Below, piece by piece: positions 51,958-61,169 of a DNA stretch of 64,000 nucleotides. Within the stretch, counting starts at the first letter, position 1. Every line of letters begins with the position of its first letter. The position numbers and the translations under genes were made by a program. Origin of the DNA: Tsuneonella suprasediminis (GTDB lineage: Bacteria > Pseudomonadota > Alphaproteobacteria > Sphingomonadales > Sphingomonadaceae); assembly GCF_003605755.1 (NCBI RefSeq), contig NZ_RAHJ01000019.1, positions 258,331 through 322,330 of the forward strand, in the 5' to 3' direction. The notes under the pieces were generated by a model, which had not been told where the DNA came from, ran no database searches, and worked only from the letters and a program-made list of their open reading frames with translations.

Positions 51958-53310
51958 ATGACACATCACGTACATATTATCGGCGGCGGTTTAGCGGGAA
52001 GCGAAGCGGCATGGCAGCTTGCCCGTCGCGGTTTCAAAGTGCGCCTCTCGGAAATGCGCGGCAGCGGAGAAATGACCCCTGCTCACCAGACCGATGGCCT
52101 GGCCGAACTGGTTTGTTCGAACTCTTTCCGTTCGGATGACGACACGAAAAATGCTGTCGGCTTGCTGCATCATGAAATGCGGCGGCTCGATTCGATCATT
52201 ATGCAAGCAGGCGAGGCAGCGCGTGTTCCGGCTGGTTCGGCGATGGCCGTGGATCGCGATGTTTTTTCCGCCGGCGTGCAGCGCGCATTGGAGGAGCACC
52301 CGAACGTAACTGTCGTGCGCGAACGAATCGACGCCCTGCCCGCTTCCGGCCCCACCCTGATCGCCACCGGTCCTTTAACTGCCAGTGCCTTGGCGCAAAA
52401 CATCGCGAAGGCAACAGGTGCGGATAGCCTGGCGTTCTTCGATGCCATTGCTCCTATCGTCCATCGGGATTCCATCGATATGGAAGTGGCTTGGTTCCAG
52501 AGCCGCTGGAACAAAGGAGATGGTAAGGACTACATCAACTGCCCGATGAATCGGGAGCAATACGCCACATTTGTGCAAGGCCTGATCGACGGCGAGAAAA
52601 CCGAGTTTCGTGAGTGGGAAGCGGATACCCCATATTTCGAAGGCTGTATGCCGATTGAAGTGATGGCAGCGCGCGGACCGGAAACACTCCGCTTTGGCCC
52701 AATGAAGCCGGTCGGCCTGGACAATCCGCACGACACCACGCCAGATTTTCCGCAAGGCCGGTGGCCTTATGCTGTGGTCCAGTTGCGGCAGGATAACAAG
52801 CTCGGCACATTGTGGAACATGGTGGGCTTCCAGACGAAGCTGAAACACCGGGCACAGGTTGAACTGTTCCGCACGATACCAGGTTTGGAAAATGCAGAAT
52901 TCGCACGACTTGGGGGGCTGCACCGCAATACTTTCATCAACTCGCCTGTGGTCCTCGATCGCGAACTGCGTCTTCGCGGTGCGGAACATATCCGCTTTGG
53001 CGGTCAGATCACCGGTTGCGAGGGTTATGTCGAAAGCTCTGCGGTCGGATTGCTCGCCGGTCTCATGCTGGCAAGCGAACTGACGGGTAAACCGTGGTCA
53101 CCACCACCGCGCACCACCGCGATGGGTGCTTTGCTGGCGCACATTACCGGCGATGCGGAAGCGGAAAGCTATCAGCCGATGAACGTCAATTTTGGACTGT
53201 TCCCTCCACTTCACGACGTCAAAAAGAAGGCCCGCAAAGAAGCTTATACCGATCGTGCGAAGGCGGACTTCGGTGAATGGCTCGCCTCTATGAAAAGCGC
53301 CGCCACCTGA
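51958..53310 (+). CDS. trmFO: methylenetetrahydrofolate-tRNA-(uracil-54-C5)-methyltransferase
   Basis: FAD/folate enzyme that makes ribothymidine-54 in tRNA, using 5,10-methylenetetrahydrofolate from GlyA. The 450 residues have the N-terminal FAD site [43 protein letters not shown] with a catalytic cysteine, and [18 protein letters not shown]. The length is standard. The start [11 protein letters not shown] is the only good one. It is convergent with the EF-hand gene. Confidence 0.96.
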   Translation: MTHHVHIIGGGLAGSEAAWQLARRGFKVRLSEMRGSGEMTPAHQTDGLAELVCSNSFRSDDDTKNAVGLLHHEMRRLDSIIMQAGEAARVPAGSAMAVDRDVFSAGVQRALEEHPNVTVVRERIDALPASGPTLIATGPLTASALAQNIAKATGADSLAFFDAIAPIVHRDSIDMEVAWFQSRWNKGDGKDYINCPMNREQYATFVQGLIDGEKTEFREWEADTPYFEGCMPIEVMAARGPETLRFGPMKPVGLDNPHDTTPDFPQGRWPYAVVQLRQDNKLGTLWNMVGFQTKLKHRAQVELFRTIPGLENAEFARLGGLHRNTFINSPVVLDRELRLRGAEHIRFGGQITGCEGYVESSAVGLLAGLMLASELTGKPWSPPPRTTAMGALLAHITGDAEAESYQPMNVNFGLFPPLHDVKKKARKEAYTDRAKADFGEWLASMKSAAT

Positions 53311-53322
53311 CTCTTCGCTGGC

Positions 53323-53784
53323 CTAACACTTGCATTGCGACTTTTTATTGTGGCGCTTAGGAGCGGTAGTCGCAAATTCGGCCTGATCCAGAATTCCATC
53401 ACCATTGCGGTCGGCCTTATCAAACCGATCGGCGGTGGCATGAGCCCATTCCTCGAATGAAAGGAGGTTGTTGCCGTCTTTATCCAGTTTACGGAACGCA
53501 TCCGAGCGTGTCGAAAGCATTTCGTTACGTGTGATCCGCAAATCGCGATTGCGATCATAACGGAAAAAGCGCTGCTGCTCGCGAGTCAGTTCGGTAGCTT
53601 CCGGCGGTGCAGGTCCGCGCATATTCGCGGGAGCATCCGTCGGCAAATCACTAGAAGCTGGCAAAGGGGGCTCGGTCGATGGCGGCGGGGCATTGCGTTG
53701 CACTTCTGCCTTTCCTTGCCACCAGAACAGACCAACTGCGGATAAGGCCAATGCCGCAAAAGCGCCGAGCGCGACCCGTTTCAT
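53323..53784 (-). CDS. exported EF-hand calcium-binding protein
   Basis: A 153-residue protein. A short N-terminal signal or anchor (VALGAFAALALSAVGLFWW) is followed by a proline-rich linker and three EF-hand loops: DRNRDLRITRNE, DKDGNNLLSFEE and DRNGDGILDQAE. The last two keep the usual Asp/Asn/Glu ligands, the first is partly degenerate (position 3 Asn, 5 Asp, 12 Glu). The protein ends in a basic Cys-rich tail (RHNKKSQCKC). Role unknown; likely periplasmic calcium binding. It is convergent with trmFO, 12 bases apart. Confidence 0.85.
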   Translation of the reverse strand: MKRVALGAFAALALSAVGLFWWQGKAEVQRNAPPPSTEPPLPASSDLPTDAPANMRGPAPPEATELTREQQRFFRYDRNRDLRITRNEMLSTRSDAFRKLDKDGNNLLSFEEWAHATADRFDKADRNGDGILDQAEFATTAPKRHNKKSQCKC

Positions 53785-53829
53785 TTTCAATCATTCCATT
53801 TCAAGGGCGCGATCGCCTCGGCCGATAAC

Positions 53830-54510
53830 CTACCTGCCGATCAAACCAACCCGCAGCGCGACAAATGCAGCGCTACGTCCGACGAGCAGAGGGGTTTCGG
53901 TTTTGAGCGAATGGCAAGCAAGCCGATCAAGCACCTGAATACCCCGGAGTGAGCGCGGGAGGATTACAGTGCCTTCAATCTGCCGCGCCAGATCAAGGGC
54001 CGCCTCATGTTCGACAGGCTCGCTGGTTTTCCAGGCGAAATCGACCAAAGCCCAGCGTTTTCCGGCCCGCGTCACGTGGTCAACCAGCGCCTCTTTTCCT
54101 GTCTGTGGGATAAAAGCGGCCAACGGCTGCGCCCGGCCTGCGGCAAACTGACTGATTGCAGCCGCTGACAGCGGCGCTTCACCCAATAGTTCTTCCCACC
54201 CATCGACCAATGCGAGCAACGCGTTCGTATCAGAGCCCCACATAACCTCAACTGCATCGAGTATTTGGTCGCCCTGTGCGCGTTCGACTGCGGGAAGCTT
54301 CAATTGATCGCGCCACCATGCCAGCCGGATTTGTCCGAGCATCGGTTCGCGTGCCTGAGCGACCTGTCGGGCCAACCGAGCATCAAGCGCGAAGTAGAGC
54401 TTCAGCGCGCGACGCAAAGCTGGCGCCATATGGGCCAGCGCCAGAGTGCGTTCTTCCGGAAAGGTAGTTGCGGCGAGCGGGTCAAGCACCGATGTATTGT
54501 CATTTGCCAT
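53830..54510 (-). CDS. squalene/phytoene-synthase-family protein, NDUFAF6-like
   Basis: A 226-residue member of the trans-isoprenyl-diphosphate synthase fold. LYFALDARLARQVAQAREP and LGQIRLAWWRDQL match the family, but the two DxxxD metal motifs needed for catalysis are not present. The human homologue NDUFAF6 is a complex I assembly factor without synthase activity, so a similar non-catalytic role is plausible and a carotenoid or hopanoid enzyme is not supported. It ends 45 bases before the EF-hand gene. The ATG at 54510 is chosen over an earlier one by family length. Confidence 0.8.
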   Translation of the reverse strand: MANDNTSVLDPLAATTFPEERTLALAHMAPALRRALKLYFALDARLARQVAQAREPMLGQIRLAWWRDQLKLPAVERAQGDQILDAVEVMWGSDTNALLALVDGWEELLGEAPLSAAAISQFAAGRAQPLAAFIPQTGKEALVDHVTRAGKRWALVDFAWKTSEPVEHEAALDLARQIEGTVILPRSLRGIQVLDRLACHSLKTETPLLVGRSAAFVALRVGLIGR

Positions 54511-54560
54511 GATGCATCCCACAACACGCGGAAGATATCGATCCCACTATTGGACTGATA

Positions 54561-54600
54561 AACGCTGCTGCCGCCGATAAAGCACATCGGCAGCAGCGCT
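54561..54600 (-). terminator. hairpin downstream of pdhB
   Basis: CGCTGCTGCCG (54563-54573) pairs perfectly with CGGCAGCAGCG (54588-54598); the loop CCGATAAAGCACAT can add a few more pairs with a bulge. On the minus strand it is followed by TTTATCAG. It lies ten bases after the pdhB stop and is its likely terminator. Confidence 0.7.
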
Positions 54601-54609
54601 CATCTCAGT

Positions 54610-56019
54610 TCAATCGCGGTAGCATACTTTCTTAGCCGCAGTGACAATCTTGTCCGCATCGATCAGCGCCATCGCTTCAAGGTTGGCCGCATAAGGCAGC
54701 GGCACATCTTCGTCGGTCACCCGCAACACGGGGGCGTCGAGATAATCGAACCCTTCCTCCATACAGATGGAAACGATCTCGGATGAGATCGAACAGGTTG
54801 GCCAGCCTTCCTCGGCAACGATCAGGCGATTTGTCTTCGCTAAACTTGCCAGAACGGTTTCCTTGTCGAGCGGCCGAAGGGTCCGCAGATCGATGACTTC
54901 CGCATCGATACCTTCTTCTCCCAGCCTCTCCGCTGCTTCAAGCGCGAAACCGACGCCTATCGAATAGCTGACAATCGTGACATCGCCGCCTTCGCGTACG
55001 ATCCGTGCCTTGCCGATCGGCAGGACGAAATCATCCATATCCGGCAGTTCAAAACTGCGCCCGTAAACCAGCTCATTTTCGAGGAACACTACCGGATCCT
55101 CAGACCGGATTGCAGCCTTGAGCAGGCCCTTTGCATCGGCCGCATCATACGGTGCGATCACAATCAATCCCGGGACGCTGGCGTACCACGGTCCATAATT
55201 CTGGCTATGTTGCGCCCCGACCCGGCTAGCAGCGCCATTGGGCCCACGGAAGACGATCGGGCAACGCATCTGGCCGCCAGACATATAGTTTGTCTTGGCA
55301 GCAGAGTTGATAATGTGGTCAATCGCCTGCATCGCGAAGTTGAACGTCATAAATTCGACGATTGGTCGCAGACCGCCCATTGCCGCACCGGTGCCGATTC
55401 CGGCAAAACCATATTCGGTGATCGGGGTGTCAATGACACGTTTCGGGCCGAATTCATCAAGCAAGCCTTGAGTGACTTTGTAAGCGCCCTGATATTGGGC
55501 GACTTCTTCACCCATCACGAATACGCGGTCGTCTGCGCGCATTTCTTCCGCCATCGCATCGCGCAATGCTTCACGAACGGTCACCGTTACCATCGCGGTG
55601 CCTTCGGGCACCTCTGGATCATGGGCGGGGGTAGGTGCATTTGCTTCATTCGAAGCGACAATTGCCTTCGCGCCACCGGTAGCAGGTTCGCTGCCACGGC
55701 CGACGTCTTTGCCTTCTCCCGCGACATTATCCGAATTGGCATTCTGGCTCGCCGCAGGCTTGGACGCAGCATCGTCACCCTCACCCGCCATAGTGGCGAT
55801 AACTTCACCCACCTTCACGTTCTCGGTCCCTTCCGGGACAACGATCTGACCGATCGTGCCTTCGTCGACCGCTTCGAACTCCATCGTCGCCTTATCGGTT
55901 TCGATTTCGGCAAGGATATCGCCAGCAGAAACGCTATCGCCTTCCTTTACCAGCCATTTGGCCAGCGTGCCCTCTTCCATCGTCGGCGAAAGGGCCGGCA
56001 TCTTCAGCTCAATTGCCAT
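54610..56019 (-). CDS. pdhB: pyruvate dehydrogenase E1 beta subunit with N-terminal lipoyl domain
   Basis: E1 beta of the pyruvate dehydrogenase complex. The 469 residues have an N-terminal lipoyl domain (residues 1-75, with the lipoylated lysine in [14 protein letters not shown]), an Ala/Pro-rich linker of about 70 residues, and the E1 beta core ([39 protein letters not shown]). A lipoyl domain on E1 beta is a known alphaproteobacterial feature. The ATG starts two bases after the pdhA stop. E2 (aceF) and E3 (lpd) genes are not in the window. Confidence 0.96.
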   Translation of the reverse strand: MAIELKMPALSPTMEEGTLAKWLVKEGDSVSAGDILAEIETDKATMEFEAVDEGTIGQIVVPEGTENVKVGEVIATMAGEGDDAASKPAASQNANSDNVAGEGKDVGRGSEPATGGAKAIVASNEANAPTPAHDPEVPEGTAMVTVTVREALRDAMAEEMRADDRVFVMGEEVAQYQGAYKVTQGLLDEFGPKRVIDTPITEYGFAGIGTGAAMGGLRPIVEFMTFNFAMQAIDHIINSAAKTNYMSGGQMRCPIVFRGPNGAASRVGAQHSQNYGPWYASVPGLIVIAPYDAADAKGLLKAAIRSEDPVVFLENELVYGRSFELPDMDDFVLPIGKARIVREGGDVTIVSYSIGVGFALEAAERLGEEGIDAEVIDLRTLRPLDKETVLASLAKTNRLIVAEEGWPTCSISSEIVSICMEEGFDYLDAPVLRVTDEDVPLPYAANLEAMALIDADKIVTAAKKVCYRD

Positions 56020-56020
56020 C

Positions 56021-57169
56021 TCAGTATTTTCCCACCAGCACGTCGGTATAGAGTTCGGCCGCTTCGGGCTCGGGCGAGTTTTCGGCAAAGTCTGCCGCTT
56101 CGGAAACCGTCGCACGGATGCGCTTGTCGATTTCCTTCAATTCGTCCTCTGTTTTCCCGCGTTCGACCAACTCCTTTTTCGCGCGTTCGATCGGGTCGTT
56201 ATGTTCACGCTGATCCTGCACTTCTTCACGTGTACGGTACTTCGCCGGGTCGGACATCGAATGCCCGCGATAGCGATAAGTATTGAGTTCAAGCAGGACC
56301 GGACCATTGCCTTCGCGGGCGTGCTTGAATGCGACCTCGGCTGCCTGGCGCACCTCCAGAACATCCATCCCGTTCACATCCATGCCGGGAATACGGAAAG
56401 CAGTACCGCGACGGTAAAATTCGGTCTCCGCACTCGAACGTTTAACCGCAGTACCCATCGCATACTGATTGTTTTCAATCGCGAACACGATCGGCAGCTT
56501 CCAGAGCGAGGCCATGTTGAAAGTTTCGTAAACTTGCCCCTGGTTGGCCGCGCCGTCCCCGAAATAGGCAAGGCAAAGACCCCCGTCATCCCGGTATTGA
56601 TGTCCGAGAGCGAGCCCCCCTCCGAGCGAAACCTGCGCGCCGACGATACCGTGACCGCCGTAGAAGTTATGCTCCGTGCTGAACATGTGCATCGAGCCGC
56701 CCTTCCCCTTGGAAATGCCAGCTTCCCGCCCAGTCAGTTCGGCCATGATAATCCGGGGATCGATGCCATAAGCGAGCATATGCCCGTGATCGCGATAACC
56801 GGTAATCACGCTGTCGCGATCATTGTCGAGCGCACTCTGCAAGCCGATCGCGACTGCTTCCTGACCGATATATAGATGGCAAAAGCCACCAATCAGGCCG
56901 AGGCCGTAAAGCTGCCCTGCCCGCTCTTCAAACCGGCGAATCAACAGCATCTGCTCATAAAACCGCAACAACTCCTCGTCGCTGGCTTCATAGCGTGGCT
57001 GCTTCTGATGTTCTTCCTGCAGGCTCCGCAAGGCAGAATCGTTGTCCGGTTCTGCCTCATTCTTGGCGGCACGGGAACGATTGGATGCAACGGATTTTAC
57101 TGCTGCCTTCGGGGCGGACTGCACTGTGGAAGCAGCCGGGGTCTTTCGCTTGCTGGCGGGCTTGGCCAA
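56021..57169 (-). CDS. pdhA: pyruvate dehydrogenase E1 alpha subunit
   Basis: Thiamine-diphosphate subunit of E1. The 382 residues have a basic, low-complexity N-terminus ([15 protein letters not shown]), the start of the core at [20 protein letters not shown], the TPP/Mg motif [14 protein letters not shown] with the closing NN in [11 protein letters not shown], and the phosphorylation-loop region [15 protein letters not shown]. All catalytic parts are intact. It is followed immediately by pdhB. Confidence 0.97.
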   Translation of the reverse strand: MAKPASKRKTPAASTVQSAPKAAVKSVASNRSRAAKNEAEPDNDSALRSLQEEHQKQPRYEASDEELLRFYEQMLLIRRFEERAGQLYGLGLIGGFCHLYIGQEAVAIGLQSALDNDRDSVITGYRDHGHMLAYGIDPRIIMAELTGREAGISKGKGGSMHMFSTEHNFYGGHGIVGAQVSLGGGLALGHQYRDDGGLCLAYFGDGAANQGQVYETFNMASLWKLPIVFAIENNQYAMGTAVKRSSAETEFYRRGTAFRIPGMDVNGMDVLEVRQAAEVAFKHAREGNGPVLLELNTYRYRGHSMSDPAKYRTREEVQDQREHNDPIERAKKELVERGKTEDELKEIDKRIRATVSEAADFAENSPEPEAAELYTDVLVGKY

Positions 57170-57311
57170 TTCGCTATCCTCGTATGGTTTTCTCTGCCGG
57201 ACAGGCCTCTGTCCGATACCGGCCCGCTATGGCCCAAGGCGCCGTGTGGCGCAACGCTCTGCATACGAAATCGCTGTTTCGACGCTACGGAACCGTATGC
57301 TCTGCTGGGGG

Positions 57312-57656
57312 TCAGTTTCCGGTGTCGGTTCCGTGACCGTCTTTACTATCCAGACTAATAACCACTTCATCGGGACGAACCGCATTGAGATCGCGGCGGA
57401 TAAGCTCCCCCACGAGATCGGGATCCGCATGATTCGGATTCAGCGCATCCACAACGATCTTGAGCTCGTCGCGTTCGTGCTTCAGCTTTGCAATCTGAGC
57501 GTGCCGCTGATCGAGCTGACGCAGGTTTTCACTCCACGCCAGAAGCCCGCTGGGGCCCACAATTGCCAAACCGCCCAGCACGAGCAGGCACCCAAGCGCG
57601 ATTGCTTGTACTGCCCGCTCCTTGGGAGATGTAATGCGGTGGCCTTCGTGCGTCAT
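57312..57656 (-). CDS. ftsB: septum formation initiator, FtsB/DivIC family
   Basis: Small bitopic divisome protein that bridges FtsL and FtsQ. The 114 residues have a cytoplasmic start, one membrane helix (AIALGCLLVLGGLAIVGPSG), a periplasmic coiled coil (LDQRHAQIAKLKHERDELK) and the conserved NPNHADPDLVGELIRRDL. This matches the family well. It lies 142 bases upstream of pdhA in the same direction; the enolase gene that often neighbours ftsB is far away here. Confidence 0.9.
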   Translation of the reverse strand: MTHEGHRITSPKERAVQAIALGCLLVLGGLAIVGPSGLLAWSENLRQLDQRHAQIAKLKHERDELKIVVDALNPNHADPDLVGELIRRDLNAVRPDEVVISLDSKDGHGTDTGN

Positions 57657-57784
57657 AAGGCTGACAGAATCACAAATGAATCAGCTATTCAAGGAGTTTC
57701 TTTGCAATATGCGACAGATCGGGCGCTGGCAGGCGCAAGATGCCTTTGTCCAATGGCCATGACTGCTGCTAGCTGACTGAGAAT

Positions 57785-58180
57785 ATGGCTTCCTCCAGTT
57801 TTCGTCACGCCCTGCGTCCGCTGCCGCTTCTGATGTTGATCATCCTTGGCTTCGTCCTTTGGTCGAGCTGGCGCACCGACACGGTCGTAACCGAACACGA
57901 AGGCCTCAGTTTTGCGTCTGGCGAGCTACTGGAGGCGCTGTCATCTTCGGAAAGCAATCTGAACACCCGGATTGTAGAACGATTTCGGGATCGGGATAGC
58001 ATCAACTGCGCTGGCTTTGTGCGCGACGATCTGTCGGGAATCGCCTGCAACGAACGCGGCGGCTGGCATCTGCGCCTGCAAAGGGATGGTGCTTCGATTG
58101 CCACTGCGGACGGCGAGCAGGCAAAAGAGAATGATCTCGCCTTGGTTCGCGCGATTTCCGAAATGAAACGGCCACCTTAG
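57785..58180 (+). CDS. small single-pass membrane or secreted protein
   Basis: A 131-residue protein of unknown function. One hydrophobic segment near the N-terminus (LRPLPLLMLIILGFVLWSSW) is followed by about 100 polar residues, probably in the periplasm. Two cysteines (INCAGFVRDD and GIACNERGG) are spaced as in a disulfide pair. No domain is recognised. It lies 148 bases upstream of the MscS gene and is divergent from ftsB. Confidence 0.75.
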   Translation: MASSSFRHALRPLPLLMLIILGFVLWSSWRTDTVVTEHEGLSFASGELLEALSSSESNLNTRIVERFRDRDSINCAGFVRDDLSGIACNERGGWHLRLQRDGASIATADGEQAKENDLALVRAISEMKRPP

Positions 58181-58189
58181 CCGATTAGT

Positions 58190-58215
58190 GGAACCGTCGC
58201 GGTCTGGCAGGCGTT
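58190..58215 (+). promoter_or_regulatory. EcfG-type general stress promoter before the MscS gene
   Basis: GGAAC (58190-58194), 17 bases, CGTT (58212-58215), a perfect match to the EcfG consensus. It lies ten bases after the preceding stop and about 112 bases upstream of the MscS start on the same strand. As with the other EcfG site, one chance match is expected per 64 kb, so the intergenic position is the main support. Confidence 0.6.
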
Positions 58216-58327
58216 GGCTTTTCAAATGCGCGCCAGGTTCATGCCTTTAAAGCACATCGAAATTCAGGCATGAAACTCCACACGGTAAGAGTCTAATATC
58301 ACAAACATTAATCAGGAATATTTAAAA

Positions 58328-59194
58328 GTGAATTACGCGGAAGTCCTCAAAGAACAAGTGATTGCTATGGCAGAAGGTTTTGTGGCAACATTGCCGCAAC
58401 TGTTAATAGCCCTGATCGTTCTTGTTGCTACATGGGGAATTGCGCGATTCATTTCGCGTCTGGCTCGCAAAGCAGTTGAACGTGCACGATTGCGAGAAAG
58501 TCTCAAGCAACTGGTTCAAACGCTGGTCAGGCTTGGGGTGTGGCTGGTTGGCCTTTTGATCGCAGCTGCAATCGTGCTGCCCGGATTTACTCCTGGCAGC
58601 GCAATCGCCGGCCTGGGTATCGGCGCGCTGGCTATTGGGTTTGCATTTCAGGACATTTTTGAGAACTTCCTTGCGGGCGTTCTCATCATGCTGCGCGATA
58701 AAATGCGGATCGGCGACCTGATCGAAGTGGAAGGTGTGCTCGGCAAAGTCGAAAAAATCACACTGCGCGAAACGCATGTGCGCCAGCTGTCTAACGAACT
58801 GACGATCATGCCCAACTCCATCTTATTTAAGAATCCGGTCAAAATCCTCACCGATGACACAATACGGCGAAACGATCTGATCGTTGGCGTGGCATATGAC
58901 ACCGATCTGGAAATGGCCGAACGGGTGATTTTAGAAGCGATGGGCACGGTCGAGGCCATCGTTTCGGATCGCCCGGTGGTAGTGTATGCACAGGAATTCG
59001 GCGCGAGTTCGGTTGATTTTCTGGTCCAATGGTATGCTCAGTCTGCTTCACGCGACTTACGCAAGACAAAGGCAGAAGCGATCAAAGCCATCAAGAAGGC
59101 GCTGGATGAGGCTGGGATTGAAATACCGTTTCCTTACGTCACCCATACCTTCAAAGAGCCCGTGCCTCTTGCGCCATTGGCCTCTGCCAATTGA
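58328..59194 (+). CDS. small-conductance mechanosensitive channel, MscS family
   Basis: Tension-gated channel that releases solutes on hypo-osmotic shock. The 288 residues have three membrane helices (LPQLLIALIVLVATWGIARF, LVRLGVWLVGLLIAAAIVLP, and the Gly/Ala pore helix in IAGLGIGALAIGFAFQDIFE), then the beta domain (MRIGDLIEVEGVLGKVEKI) and the cytoplasmic alpha/beta domain ending near IPFPYVTHTF. The start is a GTG. The EcfG-like promoter upstream suggests induction in general stress. Confidence 0.93.
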   Translation: MNYAEVLKEQVIAMAEGFVATLPQLLIALIVLVATWGIARFISRLARKAVERARLRESLKQLVQTLVRLGVWLVGLLIAAAIVLPGFTPGSAIAGLGIGALAIGFAFQDIFENFLAGVLIMLRDKMRIGDLIEVEGVLGKVEKITLRETHVRQLSNELTIMPNSILFKNPVKILTDDTIRRNDLIVGVAYDTDLEMAERVILEAMGTVEAIVSDRPVVVYAQEFGASSVDFLVQWYAQSASRDLRKTKAEAIKAIKKALDEAGIEIPFPYVTHTFKEPVPLAPLASAN

Positions 59195-59215
59195 CCCGTA
59201 TAGCGCTTTCAGCAA

Positions 59216-59244
59216 TTGCAAGCGCCGGGTCGCGTGACTATGGA
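59216..59244 (+). promoter_or_regulatory. possible housekeeping promoter of tRNA-Arg
   Basis: TTGCAA (59216-59221), 17 bases, TATGGA (59239-59244), each four of six matches to the sigma-70 consensus, with a start expected five or so bases before the tRNA. Spacing is right; the matches are only moderate. Confidence 0.35.
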
Positions 59245-59255
59245 TCGCGCCCGGT

Positions 59256-59332
59256 GCGCCCGTAGCTCAGCAGGATAGAGCACCAGATTCCTAATCTGGG
59301 GGCCACAGGTTCGAATCCTGTCGGGCGCACCA
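59256..59332 (+). tRNA. tRNA-Arg (anticodon CCT)
   Basis: A 77-base tRNA with acceptor stem GCGCCCG pairing CGGGCGC, D-arm with AGCTCAGCAGGATAGAGC, anticodon stem CCAGA/TCTGG around TTCCTAA, GGTTCGAATCC T-arm, and an encoded CCA. The anticodon CCT reads AGG. No integrase or attachment duplication is present nearby. Confidence 0.96.
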
Positions 59333-59431
59333 TTCAGTCTTCGATCGGGCTGCTGCACTCTGGGTATGAGGGGCAGGTCAGACTATTGTCTCGCCACCGA
59401 GGCCCTCACCTTTTTCGCCACTTCGGCAGCG

Positions 59432-59923
59432 TCAGTTCAACTCTTCCGGCGGGGCAACAGGAAAGGGTAGCGGGGCCACGGCAATCCCTTCCTCCATAAG
59501 GGATTCAGCTTCTTCACGTGACGCTTGCCCGTGAATCGGGGCCTGATCCCTTTCACCATAATGCATCGCCCGGCTTTCTTCAGCGAAGCGGTCGCCAACC
59601 CAGGTGCTTTTCTTGAGCGCTTCTGCCTGAGCTTGCGCCAAGGCCACCATCGCTTTTTCGACTTCAGGCGGCAATGGACCGGTTTTGACCGGCGCCCTCT
59701 CCACATCGGAGTTATCCGACATGTCAGAGGACTGCCGGATTTCAGAGCGCTGGTTGGATTTCGCAGGAACTGCTGGAGCCATAGGTGCCTTGGCAACATC
59801 GCTGGTATCGCATTCCGGGCAAATGACCAGGCCACATTCCTGCTGATCCATAAAATCGCTGGAGGAACCGAACCACCCTTCGAACCGGTGCCCATTGGCG
59901 CAATGTAAGTCGAAAACAATCAT
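59432..59923 (-). CDS. DUF1178-family protein
   Basis: Function unknown. The 163 residues begin with the DUF1178 pattern MIVFDLHCANGHRFEGWFGS, SSDFMDQQECGLVICPECD, which contains two Cys pairs likely to form a zinc ribbon, and continue with a long region ending in GLPFP-type residues (GIAVAPLPFPVAP). The ERDQAPIHGQASREEAESL segment is also typical. It follows the amidase gene by nine bases in the grx-nit-DUF1178 run, a grouping known in alphaproteobacteria. Confidence 0.9.
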   Translation of the reverse strand: MIVFDLHCANGHRFEGWFGSSSDFMDQQECGLVICPECDTSDVAKAPMAPAVPAKSNQRSEIRQSSDMSDNSDVERAPVKTGPLPPEVEKAMVALAQAQAEALKKSTWVGDRFAEESRAMHYGERDQAPIHGQASREEAESLMEEGIAVAPLPFPVAPPEELN

Positions 59924-59932
59924 AACGGGCGC

Positions 59933-60748
59933 CTACATGGAGATTTCACGGCGATTGGCAAGGCTAGGCAGTTGCGAACGCACCTCCGAAATACGTGCCG
60001 GGTCGATCTCGGCAAAGCCAATTCCCGTATCACTCCCACCCATATCGAGCACGATATCGCCCCACGGATCGACCACGAGGCTGTGTCCATATGTTTCGCG
60101 TCCGTCCGCGTGCTTACCTACTTGCGCGGCCGCAATCACATATGCGCTTGCCTCTATTGCACGCGCGCGTTGCAATACATGCCAGTGGGCCTTGCCAGTA
60201 GTTACGGTGAAAGCAGCGGGCACGGCGATTGCATCGCACGATTTTCGCCCCAACGCTTCGAACAGGGCGGGGAAGCGCAAATCATAACATATGCTCAGGC
60301 CCAGTTTCCCGACCGGGCTATCAGCGGCAACGACTTTCTTGCCGGGAGTATAGGCATTCGATTCCCGCCAACTCTCACCTGTGGAGAGATCAACATCGAA
60401 CATGTGAATTTTATCATAGCGGGCAACGATCCGGCCTGAATCATCGATCAGAAGCGAACGGTTGACCCATTTTTCGCCATCGCCCTTTAAGGCGAGAGAA
60501 CCGATCGCAACCCAGATGCCGTGAATATCTGCGGACGTTCGCGCAGCGGCGAGAACCGGATTGTCTGTCTCAGGCACAATATGATGAGCAGCCCGCACCC
60601 GATCGCGATCGAGCAGTCCGCTCATTTCGGGGGTAAACAGGATTTTTGCCCCGCCCAGCGCCGCTTCGGTAACAGCTTCGGCAACGACAGCGGCATTTTC
60701 TTCCGGATCGATCCCGGCTGTCATCTGAAGCAAGGCGATGCGCGTCAT
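59933..60748 (-). CDS. nitrilase-superfamily amidase (Nit/omega-amidase-like)
   Basis: Carbon-nitrogen hydrolase; in this subgroup probably removes deaminated glutathione or acts as an omega-amidase. The 271 residues have the catalytic triad: Glu41 (ILFTPEMSG), Lys113 (YDKIHMFDVDL) and Cys154 (LSICYDLRFP). The length and start are standard. It overlaps grx by four bases, and pairing with a glutaredoxin fits the deaminated-glutathione amidase idea, but the substrate is an inference. Confidence 0.93.
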   Translation of the reverse strand: MTRIALLQMTAGIDPEENAAVVAEAVTEAALGGAKILFTPEMSGLLDRDRVRAAHHIVPETDNPVLAAARTSADIHGIWVAIGSLALKGDGEKWVNRSLLIDDSGRIVARYDKIHMFDVDLSTGESWRESNAYTPGKKVVAADSPVGKLGLSICYDLRFPALFEALGRKSCDAIAVPAAFTVTTGKAHWHVLQRARAIEASAYVIAAAQVGKHADGRETYGHSLVVDPWGDIVLDMGGSDTGIGFAEIDPARISEVRSQLPSLANRREISM

Positions 60749-61011
60749 TCGCCCGCCAGCAAAGCGTCTAATTTTCCGGCGTGATCAAGAGCGGCGAGAT
60801 CGTCCGAGCCACCCACATGGGTTTCGCCAATGAAGATTTGCGGGACCGTTCTCGCATCAGGCGCGCGTTCCAGCATTTCCGCCTTCCTGGGCCCGCCCAG
60901 CGTGATGTCATATTCGGTGAATTCGACACCCTTGCTCTTAAGAAGGCCTTTCGCGCGTGAACAATATCCACATCCGAATTTCGTGTAAATTTCGACAGTT
61001 GGTACCGCCAT
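60745..61011 (-). CDS. grxC: glutaredoxin 3
   Basis: Glutathione-dependent thiol-disulfide oxidoreductase of 88 residues. The active site is C14-G-Y-C17 (KFGCGYCSRAK), followed by the cis-proline TVPQIFIGE and VGGSDDLAALD. The ATG at 61011 has AGGA five bases ahead and is preferred to one six bases upstream. First gene of the grx-nit-DUF1178 operon, divergent from hsp20. Confidence 0.95.
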   Translation of the reverse strand: MAVPTVEIYTKFGCGYCSRAKGLLKSKGVEFTEYDITLGGPRKAEMLERAPDARTVPQIFIGETHVGGSDDLAALDHAGKLDALLAGE

Positions 61012-61043
61012 TTCCATCCTTTCATCCGGGTGCGCGCCACGCT

Positions 61044-61071
61044 CTTGAAAGCGGTTGGGCCAACCCTATCT
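61044..61071 (+). promoter_or_regulatory. RpoH (sigma-32) heat-shock promoter of hsp20
   Basis: CTTG (61044-61047), 17 bases, CCTATCT (61065-61071). This matches the alphaproteobacterial RpoH consensus CTTG-N17/18-CYTATNT at every fixed position; CTTGAAA is also full. The start would be near 61078, giving a leader of about 100 bases to the hsp20 ATG. Confidence 0.8.
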
Positions 61072-61152
61072 CATATCCGTTGCTGCGCCGTTTCACCGGG
61101 CAGCAATGAAAGAAACGCCGGGCGCCCGATGCGGGTCCGGCACGTCATTCAA

Positions 61153-61169
61153 ATTGCTCGTAGGAGGAT
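61153..61169 (+). promoter_or_regulatory. ROSE-type RNA thermometer hairpin at the hsp20 ribosome-binding site
   Basis: ATTGCTC (61153-61159) pairs with GAGGAT (61164-61169), which contains the Shine-Dalgarno sequence, leaving a bulged G at 61156 and a four-base GTAG loop. The U-U-G-C-U strand with a bulged G opposite the ribosome-binding site is the signature of ROSE elements that block small heat-shock protein translation at low temperature. The full leader (about 61078-61176) is long enough for the other ROSE hairpins. Confidence 0.75.

Noticed and set aside
59256-59332. tRNA-Arg as an integration site of a mobile element
   Set aside because: No integrase, no repeated tRNA end, and housekeeping genes on both sides.
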